From the NCBI GenBank assembly GCA_013399895.1, contig VXBA01001646.1:543881-607880 (forward strand): DNA of 64,000 nucleotides, written 5' to 3'. The notes beneath the pieces are model-generated. The model did no database searches. It saw only the letters and a list, made by a program, of their open reading frames with translations, and was not told the DNA's origin. This stretch comes from Serilophus lunatus. Lineage: Eukaryota; Chordata; Aves; Passeriformes; Eurylaimidae. The translations under genes were made by a program, and so were the position numbers. Of this stretch, positions 11,497-22,500 are shown one piece after another (position 1 is the first letter of the stretch; the number at the start of each line of letters is the position of its first letter).

Positions 11497-12033
11497 TCAC
11501 AGAATTAACAAGATTGGAAAAGACCATTGAGATCATACAAGCCAACCTACTACCTAACACTGTTACATCATGTAAATTGTGGCACTAAGTACCTCATTCA
11601 ATCTTTTCTTAAATACATCCGGGGACGGTGACTCAACCGCTTCCCAGGGCAGCCCATTCCAATGGGAATCACTCTTTCTGTGAAGAGGTTTTTCCTAACA
11701 TCCAGTCTAAACCTCTCCTGACACAGCTTAACACTGTGTCCTCTTGTTCTGTCACTGGCAGCCTGAGAGGAGAGACCAACACTCACCTGGCTACAACCTC
11801 CTTTCAGGGAGTTGTAGAGAGCAGTAAGGTCACCCATCAGCCTCCTCTCCTCTGGGATAACCAAACCCAGCTCCCTCGGTTGCTCCACATAGGGCTCGTG
11901 CTCCAGTCCCTTCACCATCCTTGTTGCCCCTCTCTGAACATGTTCAAGCATCTCAACATCTCTCTTAAACTGAGGGGCCCAGAACTGGACACAGTACTCA
12001 AGGTGTGGCCTAACCAGTGCTGAGTACAGGGGA
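11497..12033 (-). mobile_element. CR1 LINE inserted in an older CR1, same strand
   Basis: Minus-strand CR1 with its 3' end at TCACAGAATTAACAAGATTG (11497) and its 5' truncation near 12033. It encodes the pol C-terminal region, including EHVQRGATRMVKGLEHEPY (near 11950-11890), with stops. The host CR1 continues on both sides, and the short word TGAA occurs at both junctions (11493-11496 and 12034-12037), consistent with a short target duplication. Confidence 0.88.
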
Positions 12034-12310
12034 TGAACAGTGCAATCTCTCTGTCAGCATCTCCTCTTAGAATAAATGCTCCAAAACCTGTGTCTCCAAT
12101 GGGGCCATACTCCAGTAAGTCCATGCCTGTCTTGTACTGGTGGGCTCAGAACTGGACCCAGCACCTCAGATTCATCTCATCAGTACTGAAAGAGAGGAAG
12201 GATTCCGTCCCCCAACGCACTGTAACACTCTTCTTAATGCAGCCAGAAGGCTGTTGAACTTATTTGCCACAAGGTCACATCATTTTTTGTCTGTCAAGGC
12301 CTGCAGTTCT

Positions 12311-12883
12311 TTTTCTGCCAAAAGGAGAAAAGAGAATTAAAACTCTAATTTGATGAGGTAATAAAAAAAGCAATATTTTCAGAAGGTGCTTTCTTTCATA
12401 TCTTATTTTTGAGTACTAATATGTCAGATCACACACTTAATTACTTTCAATTGCATAGACTACACTGAGTACATTTCCTGTGTTTACTCCTAGACTGTTC
12501 AAATCATCTGAAATCCTCTTTTTCAACATCAGACTTCTTCCCCTCCCACTCTTAGAAAAACAGGTTTTCTTTTGCCGTGTCTGCAAAATACATCTGCTTG
12601 TTCACATCTGTGGTGTCTTACTGTGACAGTGCTAAATGCAGGAGCCTCAATATTCCTTTCTTTCTTTCCTCTAGGAAACTGTGTCTACTTCCCTCTGGTC
12701 TCAGTGAAGCACTTAGTTGTGAAGTAACTGCAATCCATAGAGGCACTATGAAGTCTTTATACTGATGTAGGCATGCTTTGCTAAGACTTCCAAAGCACAA
12801 TTCCTTTTAAGATAATTCATGTCTGGTGGAGAACTCATTTCAGAGAGCTCGACACTTCTTCAGAGGATAAGGAACTGTTGCCT
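12311..12883. other. No recognised feature
   Basis: Nothing recognised. Two overlapping short frames on opposite strands at 12577-12800 have no familiar motif. Confidence 0.5.
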
Positions 12884-12887
12884 GTTC

Positions 12888-13316
12888 TGAGTTGGGGTTA
12901 GAAAGGGAAGTCAGGGCCCTGCTGGGACACAGGGCTGGGATAGAGCAGGTTCTGTAAACATTCGACACGAACATCAGATAAGGGGGACAGAGGCGGCGAA
13001 AACCAGACATCACAACAGCCTGGAACAACATCTCAGGGTCTCCTAGAAGAGGAGGGTGTGCCTGTCTGCGGCGGGACGATGGCAACGACAGCCCAGCCCT
13101 CGAAGGGACGGGGCGGAGCAGAGGGTGGGCTCGGAGCAGGAGGGGCCAACCCGAGCTGTGTGACGGCTGTCACTCAGGAGGGGGATGTAAGCCCGGGACA
13201 GCCATGGGATCGGGGAGCGGGCATTTGGAATGGAGCTGTGACCCTGCTCCCTGCGCAGAATAAACACACCTTTCTCATAACGGGGCCTGCGTTGTGAGTT
13301 CGGTTTCCGCAAGTCA
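12888..13316 (+). mobile_element. Solo LTR (429 bp), family A copy 2, with 4-bp target duplication
   Basis: Plus-strand solo LTR running TGAGTTGGGG to CCGCAAGTCA, flanked by GTTC at 12884-12887 and 13317-13320. It is a close relative of 7609-8038 in the opposite orientation. The poly(A) signal AATAAA is at 13259-13264. The position of the TATA box reads GATGTAAG (about 13184-13191) instead of GATATAAG, so the promoter is probably damaged. Different target duplications in the two copies show independent insertions rather than one inverted duplication. Confidence 0.87.
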
Positions 13317-13320
13317 GTTC

Positions 13321-13914
13321 AAAGCTGCAGCCTCAGGGCAGGTAAAGTACCAAAAATCCCAGAAATCCACAGAAAATATATCACTTCAGATCATGCCCTG
13401 AAATCTAGAGGAGACCACACTGTCCACCTGCAGAGCTCCAAGCCTTCCCACTGACAGCCTCCATGTGCAGGCCAAATGGACTTTGCATCTGCTTCGAGAC
13501 AGAGGGCTATGCACAGTTGGCCAAAATTAATTTCCTCTCCTCAGCCATAGATAAATTTTTAGTTTTTCAATGGGAAGCTTGGATTAATTTTCTTGCAAGC
13601 TCAAATCTTGCCCCAGAATAACTGAATGGAAAATAGCTCTGGGCACAAAAGTACCTACTGGAGCAGAAGTCAACAGAAGTCCAGAAGAAATAATAAGACT
13701 TTAAGGTCATCTTAGGTATTGGCAGTAAACTGTAGGCTAGAATCAGCATAAAGGAAGGAGAAGGGGAATATTTTAATTTTAAGTCATCTTGCTGAAAATT
13801 GACTACCTGTAACTGTATAGCCCCTTGTTTGATCTTTAAGTCCTTAGTGTACTGTTAAGAAACATATTGAAATTTAGGTTTAGCATTTAATTATTTTCTA
13901 TTTTTTCCTGATTC
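13321..13914. other. No recognised feature
   Basis: Nothing recognised. Confidence 0.45.
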
Positions 13915-14780
13915 AAAATGAAATACTCACCCAGACTTCGGAACTGCCTTCTCCAGCAGTGACAACCGAAGGCTCTCCTGACGATATGCTGGAGCCCAGG
14001 TCACTGCCTGAAGACTTGTGTGAGGCTGAAGGATGCAGCTGCTGCTTTTCTGTTTTTAGGTTCAACCAGCAGTGAAGCTGAGCACATATCCAAGACACAC
14101 ACATAGAGCAGGGGACATACATAGGACACTGACACAGCTGCAGAGAAGGTGCTGCCCCCAGCAGCCTCTACATTCAGGACTCACATCAGACACAGACAGA
14201 CACATCCCCTCCTCCTCTTGGGCTGCCAGAGGCAGAAGGTCAGTAGTGCAGCACACACACCATACTCCCCAGGTTCACATGCGCATGGACATTCGTGGAT
14301 TTTCCCAAGACCCAACATGACCCCTCTGCCTGCCCAGCACCTCTGCTTGGCTATCAGCCCCCAGTATTCACCCCATGGCTCCCCTACTCATCAGTCGATC
14401 CATCTGAATGCTCACTGCACACACACTTCGTTCACACACTTGTCCCATTGGCACCTCACACTGGCAGGTACCCCTGAATAACAGCACAGACCCTCCACTT
14501 GGGCCTAGTCCAGCTTGGAGCTTTCCATTGCACACCCTGTGCACAACCAGTTGGAGAAGATGCAGATGCTTGCTCCTATCATCTGACATCCAGCATTCAG
14601 GCTGTGAACAACAGTCTTGCTTCAACCAGAAACATTGAGACCCTCACTCACCTCTATTCACACCCACTCACCCTCCAGTAGCTGTCACTGAATTCTTGCA
14701 GCATTGACACACAGAAGGTCAAGAGCAAGATTATGCAGAAATGTTCTTAAGAAATAATTTAATAAGCCAGGACAGACTGC
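13915..14780. other. CA- and GC-enriched block of unknown nature
   Basis: Base composition changes abruptly to C- and CA-rich sequence, with repeated ACACAC, CACTCAC and CCCCTC words and several 60-110 codon frames on both strands, in otherwise AT-rich DNA. One minus-strand frame (14122-13913) contains SSGSDLGSSISSGEP and runs to a good splice-donor match, G|GTGAGT (13927-13922). The block could be an old LTR or ERV internal spacer, or less likely an exon. I recognise no family and see no LTR boundary or target duplication. Confidence 0.35.
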
Positions 14781-15018
14781 AGTGATGAAGAGCAGGACTC
14801 ACCCAAATGTAATGGCTGGCCCCATATGGCATTAAGTCAGCCCCTTTTCTATGCCTTTCTACCTATCTCTTTTTTGTTTCTCCCTGCTCCCCTTTCCCAT
14901 GCACGTTGCCTTATTAGTTGGCATAGGCCCACTGAACCCCTTCCAATGCTCTGGACCCTCAGATTTGCAACACTATCCATTGCAAAGTCCTGGTTTGCCT
15001 GCAGTTTCTTGATCTCCC

Positions 15019-15240
15019 ATCAATTAGTGTGACTAATCAGGTTTGTTTCTGGATGTGGTCTTTGTTTATGCTAATTGGTCATGTTTTATCACTGTGTTTC
15101 TTTCCCTTTCCTTATCTTCCCAACTGAGAAAGTAAATGTCAGCACACTCCACATATCCTTACTAATTAGTGTATCTGACCAAGTTTGTTCTTATCAAGAC
15201 TTCCCTTATCATATGTTGATCATGTTTGTCTCCGAATGAT
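15019..15240. repeat. Degenerate repeat of an ATTAGTG...GTTTGTTTCT motif
   Basis: A motif of about 30 bp, roughly ATTAGTG then TAATCAGGTTTGTTTCT, recurs in diverged form at about 15021, 15072 (ATTGGTCATG...GTGTTTCT), 15163 (ATTAGTGTATCTGACCAAG) and 15218 (TGATCATGTTTGTCTCC). Spacing is irregular, so this is a decayed array or chance enrichment. Confidence 0.35.
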
Positions 15241-15299
15241 CTTTTTTATGGCTTCTTTGATCAGACAGCATTAAAGGAGTATTCTTACCCGTATCTTTA

Positions 15300-17130
15300 C
15301 AGGCTTCTATCTGTAACTGATGGATCAAAAAGCCACCTATAGGAAATGATTCCTCTGTTCCTCAAGTAGAAGTCTTAGAGACTAGTCTTTGGAGGTATGA
15401 ATCTCTTTCTATTACCTTTTGAAAGGATAAGGACAACTGGATCACATGCAACACCTAAAGAGAATCCCTCTCCCAATAAAGGGAGGTAAACTGGTAAAAG
15501 CTACTGAAAGTGATAAATTATAAGGAAAGTGAATAAATCAAGAATAATTATTAGTATCCTATTTATTAGCGCAGAGGCTTTTTAACATATTATTGTTGGA
15601 TGTATTATTAAGTTAAAAGCAAGGTATTTGTAAAATACTGAAATCTCTACCATATTGAACCTCTATAACTTTTTGTTATGTATCGGGAAAAGGTCATGTT
15701 TTTTGTGAATTGTGTTGCAATATATTTTTGTATTTTTATTGACTGAGTGACTGTATTTGAAGGTTTTATCAGTTTGCTGTCTGGCTTATTACATCAAGAC
15801 ACTTTTTTCCACAATTTCACACTTCATGGCTATTTCTTCAATTACTTAGCTGAAAGGAATAAAATCATAACATTCATTACTTGACTGATTTCTGTTCATG
15901 GAGATTCATGTACTGTATAAACTAAAGGTTGTTTGGGGATTTTCATTCTTTCGTTTATCCTACTAGCCGGTGTGCTTAGGGATGACTAAAGAAGTGCAAA
16001 CATGCAATGTCCTTCAAAGTTAGTACCTTTCAAACTATATTAAAGCACTTAAACAAACCCCAAAACACAAAAAAACTCACAAAGAATCAAGTTATAATTA
16101 AAAATTATAGCAAATAGTGTCAGTTCCTGATAAAAGCACATTGAGTACATATACTGGGAATATATTAATGGTAGGTGAGCCATTATGGTTCAAATAAAAT
16201 ATACATTCAAAAATTGATATAAAACTACTCAGAGAAATTCTATTACCTGTTATATATTTAGAAAGTTCAAGCAAATTGTAATAGTACCTCTTGGACTTAA
16301 AGATGAAAGGATGATTCCCAACACATAGTGAGCTGTTCTCCAGAGTTTTCGTACATTTCCTGATTTCTATCATCATATTTCTTGACAGAAAATTTTATAA
16401 GTGTGCTCTAAGTCTTCAGTCTGCAGCTTAGTTTTACTGTATTTTTATTGCCAGGCAAGAAAAGAGATTTCATACTGAAACAGAACTCTATATTAGGTAA
16501 AGCGACACATCTGTTAACTTTATTGAATTCAATATATACAACTGTGGTACATCTTAAACAAATATCTACCAGATTTTGCTGGATTTATCTCTAACTCTCT
16601 TTTGTTACTTAACTTGCCTTTCTTTTCCTAATTTTTATCCAAGTCTTTGGTACGAGTACAGTTGTGTCACAAGTGATAATGTGATTGGATTTATTGTTCC
16701 TTGGGATGCCATCAGATATATCCTGTACCCTGAGTAGCTGCAGACTAAATACAACAAAAAATTAGGTTTCTAAATTGGCAAACTGTGAGTATTAGACCTC
16801 TAGCTATTCAATTAGAAACAGCTAAAAGATAAAATTTTACTCTGTCCTTTCTATTCTTTATAGATAGTGCATGGATGATGTACAAGTTCAGGCTGTATGA
16901 CTGTACAGCTCAGTATGTTTCTGTGTTTTATGCCTTTCTCATTTTTTTTGTCTCTGCTTGAGAAAAGTCATCAGAACTATCAAATGACTATGAATTAAAA
17001 GTATTGATTTTACCATGAGCTTTGGTAATTTTGCTGTATAATATTAGCACATGGTGCAAGTATGCAAAAAAATTGGACATGAATGTAGGCTCTTCAGTAT
17101 TGCAGCAACAATGAAGGCAGGAAAACTCAC
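15300..17130. other. No recognised feature
   Basis: AT-rich sequence. The minus-strand open frame at 16098-16376 is lysine/isoleucine/tyrosine-rich as expected from base composition and has no recognised domain. Confidence 0.5.
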
Positions 17131-17182
17131 CTTCTTCAGCGAATCTGATGAGAAAGAATCAACATCAACAGAAGTGTCTGCA
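17131..17182 (-). other. Possible small coding exon (unproven)
   Basis: On the minus strand a 52-nt segment is open in one frame (ADTSVDVDSFSSDSLKK). It ends at a strong splice-donor match, AAG|GTGAGT (donor bases 17130-17125). At its start is an acceptor-like GCTTCAG (17189-17183), with a branch-like TTTTAAC a little upstream but a poor pyrimidine tract. A second acceptor choice would begin at 17177. The serine- and aspartate-rich peptide is unlike the lysine/isoleucine/phenylalanine-rich chance peptides of the surrounding DNA. I cannot match it to a named gene, and the plus strand is also open here, so it may be coincidence. Confidence 0.28.
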
Positions 17183-18631
17183 CTGAAGCAGTTTGTTAAA
17201 ATCTTCATCTATTTTGTGTAATGAACTGCTGTAATGCATTAAAATTTAGAAGCCAAACAGAGAAAAGAAATAAAGGAATAAATCCACCTCTTTTTTACTA
17301 TTTTTTATTAATTTTAATTTAAAAAGTGATGTATGCTACTAATGAAGCTAATAAAAAAATCAACCATATTCTCTAGGATTTTAAATTAAGTATTTAAGGT
17401 AACTCTAGCAGCACTCAGAGGCATATTTTGATCTCAAATGTCTCAATATACAACCATTTAGATGTATTATAGGTTTATGCTTCTCCAAAACATTGCATTT
17501 TGCACAAGATATTCTGTTCTATCGGAGCTGCTGTTTTGCTCTGGTAGTTTCAATATTGCAGCCAACAGGTAAAGTTAGCGGTTTAGTCCGCACTGAAGTG
17601 TTAATTATTAAGGGTTGCTTACCTGCCACAGAGGTAATCCATTTCTGTTCAAAATCAATTTGCAGCAGTTCAGAACAAGAAATTAATTTGTAGATAAAAT
17701 TAAGACCTGGTTCAGTCATTTAAACTTTGTAAACTTTGAAAGTGGCCATGTATTTTGTTATTTATTCTTGCAAAAAATATTAATATTTTCTTTTATTAAC
17801 AAATGTATTTATATATATGTTTATATATATGTATACAAAAGTACGCAAAAATACGTTAATTAAAAATACATTAAAGTGCACAAACATGCACATGTGAATT
17901 ACACAATATGTCACGATATATATCTGGAGGTTTGCATACATATTCTTCTATTTCCATTAACTATTTATATATATTTACATTATTTGGTATATTACCAAAA
18001 CATATAGTCTTTCAGCCACAGACAAAAGGGGAAGTTTTTCAAGATGGAATATATTAAGCTAGGAGCTGTGGCCTTCTAAATTAACAATGAGGGCACCTGG
18101 CATCTTCTTGACTATATGCAAACAGTGTCCAGAATTTTGAATTTCAGTTGTTGAAGTCTGAGATCCCTGCTGAAAACACCAGTGAACATCTGGGAACAAG
18201 AACTCTACATGTGTGTACTCTGGTATGCATGAATGCAACCGAACATAGGTGGGTTGCCAGTCTCATAATATACCTAAGTGACATCCAAATCAAAGCCAAA
18301 ATATCAGCCAGCCTGCCATGCACAACACCATGAAACAATTTGTATTCAACTAACCTTCTACCCAAGACATCAACTTTTCAGATAACAGAGGTTAAATACA
18401 AAGACTTATCTCAGTCTTCCAGGCTCCTCTATCCTCTCTAAGGTGATTTACCTAGTGATAGCTGTAATTAAATAACTGAAATTCTCATATCCCAAATGCT
18501 CTGCATAATATGCTTAAATTATTTTTGAGCCATTTCATTCTTAACTCTTCAGAACAAATCAATTTCCAATGTTCAGGTCATCGTATTCTGCCCATTTTGA
18601 ATATTGTAAAATCAGAAATTATCCAGACTGT
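17183..18631. other. No gene; AT-rich with TATATA tracts
   Basis: Contains short TATATATG-type simple sequence around 17805-17835 and 17935-17980. Nothing else recognised. Confidence 0.5.
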
Positions 18632-18636
18632 ATGTG

Positions 18637-19538
18637 TGTATTGGTTTTTCTGTGGCCAGGTTTTGGTGGCAGTGGGGGGGGCTGAGGGAGAGGCTTCTTT
18701 GAGAAGCTACTGGAAGTTTCCCCCATGTCCAGGCTGGGCCCGCTGCTGACCAAGGCCAGGCCAATCAGTAGTTGACAGAACGCCTCTGTGATAACATATT
18801 TAAGAAGGAAGAAAAAAAAAAGTAGTTAGAAAATGAAGATGGCTGCCGGAGAGGAGCAGGGTGAGAGCCTGTGAACAACAACGCAGACACCAAGGTCAGT
18901 GCAGAAGGAGGGGGAGGAGATGCTCCTNNNNNNNNNNNNNNNNNNNNNNNNNNNNNNNNNNNNNNNNNNNNNNNNNNNNNNNNNNNNNNNNNNNNNNNNN
19001 NNNNNNNNNNNNNNNNNNNNNNNNNNNNNNNNNNNNNNNNNNNNNNNNNNNNNNNNNNNNNNNNNNNNNNNNNNNNNNNNNNNNNNNNNNNNNNNNNNNN
19101 NNNNNNNNNNNNNNNNNNNNNNNACTGTATCCTGTGAGGGATGGACCCCATGGAATGTGGCTGGAAGGACTCCTCTTCCCAAGCAGCGGCTGAGAACAGC
19201 AGCTGACCACAGCAACACCTCCCCCCCCCACCTCGCCTTTTTCCCTTGACCGCTGCGGGAGAATAGGTTGGATGTAAGAAGGAGGGGGGTGGGGGGTAAA
19301 AGGTGTCTTTTAGTCTCTTCCTCTTAGCTCTGATCTTGTTAATAATAAATTTGATTATTATTCCCACATAGAGTCTTGTTTTGCCTGTGACAGTGATTAA
19401 GAAAAAATCTGTTGTAGTCCTTATCATGAATAACGAAACCTCTCGTTATATTCTCTCTCTCCTCTATAGTTGGGCAAGGGGGAGTGAGAAGGTGGCTGTA
19501 GTGGGCCCCTGGCATCCAGCCTGAGTTAAACCACTACA
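18637..19538 (+). mobile_element. Solo LTR, family B copy 1, with 5-bp target duplication and internal gap
   Basis: Runs from TGTATTGGTTTTTCTGTGG to GTTAAACCACTACA and is flanked by ATGTG at 18632-18636 and 19539-19543. A TATA-like CATATTTAAG lies near 18796 and the poly(A) signal AATAAA at 19344-19349. The middle is an assembly gap. The family is also present at 34112 and 62374. A 5-bp duplication and TG...CA ends suggest an ERV of the ERVL or a related class; the class is inferred. The long open frames across this segment consist mostly of N and mean nothing. Confidence 0.92.
18928..19123. other. Assembly gap, 196 N
   Basis: A run of N inside family B copy 1. It falls where the intact copy at 34112-35070 carries a 47-bp tandem array. 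Confidence 0.98.
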
Positions 19539-19543
19539 ATGTG

Positions 19544-22500
19544 TGACTTTTTCTGCAGAGGAATCCCTAAAGTTTAATGCATCCATAGCTTCTACATTTG
19601 CAAAATCTAATTTAGGATATTGGAAAAGTTATGAACCTAAATCTATAACTGACCTAAAATTTAAAAAAAAAACAAAAACATATACGCAAAAAAGCCCCAC
19701 CAAAAACAAACAAACAGAAAACCCCCCTGCTTCCAAATCAAAGCACAACTTAGCAGAAAACGCTACAAAATAGCCTGATATGTGTCTCAAAGTTGTATTT
19801 TTAGCTCTACTAAGAATCAATTCTTTCTGGCCACTGGTCTAGGACTGCTGCTGTAAGGTTTTGTTCAATATCCTTATTAAATGAGCAACTGTCAAGGAAA
19901 AAGGAAACACTTATTAAGCTTCAGCCTATTGGTTTTCTTTCCACTCGATTGCATTACTGTTTTAGAGAAACCACATTGTAGAGAAAATTGTCCTTATCAT
20001 TTAATTGATATGAATGATCATGGTTAGGAAAAACTTCATTGAAAACTCATTTAAAATGCATTTCTATTAATGTGTTTTGGCTTTGGTTGGCTTTATATCC
20101 TTCTTGTGAAGACCATTCAATAGCCAGGACAAATGCAAACATTTCAGAAGACTTTGTCAGTCCTTCCTCACCTTTACAATGAAAATTTGGTCCTGTTGCC
20201 TCTGAAGTTATCAAGACATATGAGATGAAAATAAATGCTATATTTTATGCTTATAAGTGTTATGCAGACTCTAAATTGTTATATAATTTATCTCTTAAGC
20301 ACCATTAAAAACATGCTTAAAAATAAGCTTCCTTTGAGCTAATAGTACAAAATCTTCAAATAACACTGCTTCATTGACATCTGCAGTTATTTTCTTCCAT
20401 CATTTATTGATTCAAATGGCTTCCACGAATTTTTGCACATGTAACATCCAAATCTAACACTAAACTAAGTCAACAATAAATTAAGTTTATTTTCCCTAAA
20501 TCAAATCTGGTTTTCCCATGAAGGTAGTTGGTGAGTGATGTCCATGTCTTTGACCCATGATCTTTTCATCTTACTTTCTCCCCTTGCCTTGTTGAGGAGG
20601 TGGTGGAGAAAGAGAACAGCTGAGGTGTGGAAGCCAGCCAAGGTCAGTCCATTGCAGGACACAAAACGATTTAACATTTTTCAATTACAAAGCATACAAA
20701 ATTTCACAGAATTCAGGGGAAAAAAAATACCTTTCAAGCTAAACTAAGGAAACTATCAAAGCTTCCATCTTCATTACATTTTATTATTGTCTTGTAGAGT
20801 GACAACAATAGGGATAAAAGAGGCTAATAAATTTGTTGAGAAAAGGCAATTTATTTTTTTTTATAATTTAAAATAATTTAGCCAATAAAAATTCAGAAAA
20901 TCACTGCAAATTTTGTAAAATTTTATTTGTTCTGTGCTTCAGAAGAGAAAAGCTGAATTGTACAAGGGTTAATTAGAATTTGTTATACATACAGATATGT
21001 GATTTACAGAGCCATCAAATGCAAACTAACATATCTGCAAAGAAAAATTTCTTATTTAATTTGTTCTGTCTTCATTTGGCTTTGTCTTTTCTGAAGTATT
21101 TTTTTTCTTCTATCCCTTAACTTAGAACTAACATCTATAGGAATCAAAAAACAAAGATGCTGTCTCTAGAAAACAATTTATTCCCTAGAACAAAAGGATA
21201 TATGACTGTTTATAACAAAGCTAACTGCATACACAAGCAAAAAGGCAATATTAGGGGTGTAAGTGGATATGAAAGTAAATGAGCTGTTAGATTATTTACT
21301 GATATATAGGCTAACTACATTCAAAATTTGAATACCTGGTGCACGTTTTAGCAAATAATCCCCAACTAAGTGAAAATAAATCCCCTGCTTAAAATTAAGC
21401 CATTATGTGTTAATGAAATCAAACAGAGAGGAAAAAAAAAGAAAAAAACTCTACTCTCTGCACAACTGTCTTCTCAGTGGAATACTTCAAGTCTTTTCAT
21501 GTCAGGTACTGCTCTATAAATATGAATAACATTTAAAAAACTCTTTTATTAATTTAATAAAATTTCAGACTTAAACTTATGTGTTGATAGATTTATCTTT
21601 AATTCCAGTCCTCTTACTTAGCTTTTAACTTGCTGTTCATTGGGCAGAAGAAGGCTGACATTGCTTGAAGAAGATGTAAAAATTAAACTTCTCAAAATCT
21701 GAAATGTGGCTATGTAAATGAATAAAGTAAATAAGATTTCAATTCATATTAGAAACATATTGATGAAGAAAATCCCTATTGTGGCTGGTGCTTGTCTCAA
21801 TCAATTCAAAATATCTAGAATACTTATTTTAAATGAACCAATTGCAATTGCATGAGCAGTTTGATCCTTATTACATGATACACAATTTTAAGAATGTAAG
21901 CGATAAGCAGTTTCATGATGGTATCTTAAATGTGATGAATGAAAAGAAAAAAAAATGTACAGCTTCAAAGGTTTCATGTCTGAACTATGGTCTATTTTTC
22001 TTATAACCATCAGTATGACTTCATGAAGTAAGTAGTTGAAATAATATCTCATGCAAGACCTATTTGCAGCCTTAAAATTAACTCACTAAAGAAGACAAAC
22101 CCAATGACCTTTTTACATTCCCAGCAAAGGAAGAGGAAAAAAACCCCACAACACAGCTTCAGTATTTTCTTTTACCAATCATACTCAAGGGTCTATCCAA
22201 AGCAGGATTGAAAGCTACATGTTGGTTTCTTAGACTTTGCAAAGTTTGATTGAAGTGTGAGAGCAAGTGAGAATAGAAAAGTCACTCACTCACTTCCTTG
22301 CCTACTTCAGAAGACAATAAAATAGCAGCACAGAAATAAGTCAAACATCCCAGCAATGAGCTTCAAGAATTATTGCCACATCTTAAATCATTCCTGAAAA
22401 ACACACTGAGAAAGGACAGCTTCAGATGCATGTTTTCAGTCACAAATATTCCTTCACAGCAGCAAAGGTGAGAAAATAGGAACCTGCCCTCAGCATCTAG

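Larger units (their letters stand above)
10941..12310 (-). mobile_element. Old CR1 LINE interrupted by two younger CR1 insertions
   Basis: Three pieces of one minus-strand CR1 are collinear: 10941-11027 (ending in CCTTCCTGCTCAAAGGCTTA), 11219-11496 (from GGGGCTTTGTCCAGCTGGGT to TTCTCTTCTCTGGGCTGAA) and 12034-12310 (from GAACAGTGCAATCTCTCTG through GTACTGGTGGGCTCAGAACT to GCCACAAGGTCACATC). Put together, the pieces follow the normal CR1 3'-region order without gap or overlap. The breaks are filled by two other CR1s in their own orientations. This host element is the most diverged of the three, as expected if it is oldest. Confidence 0.8.
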
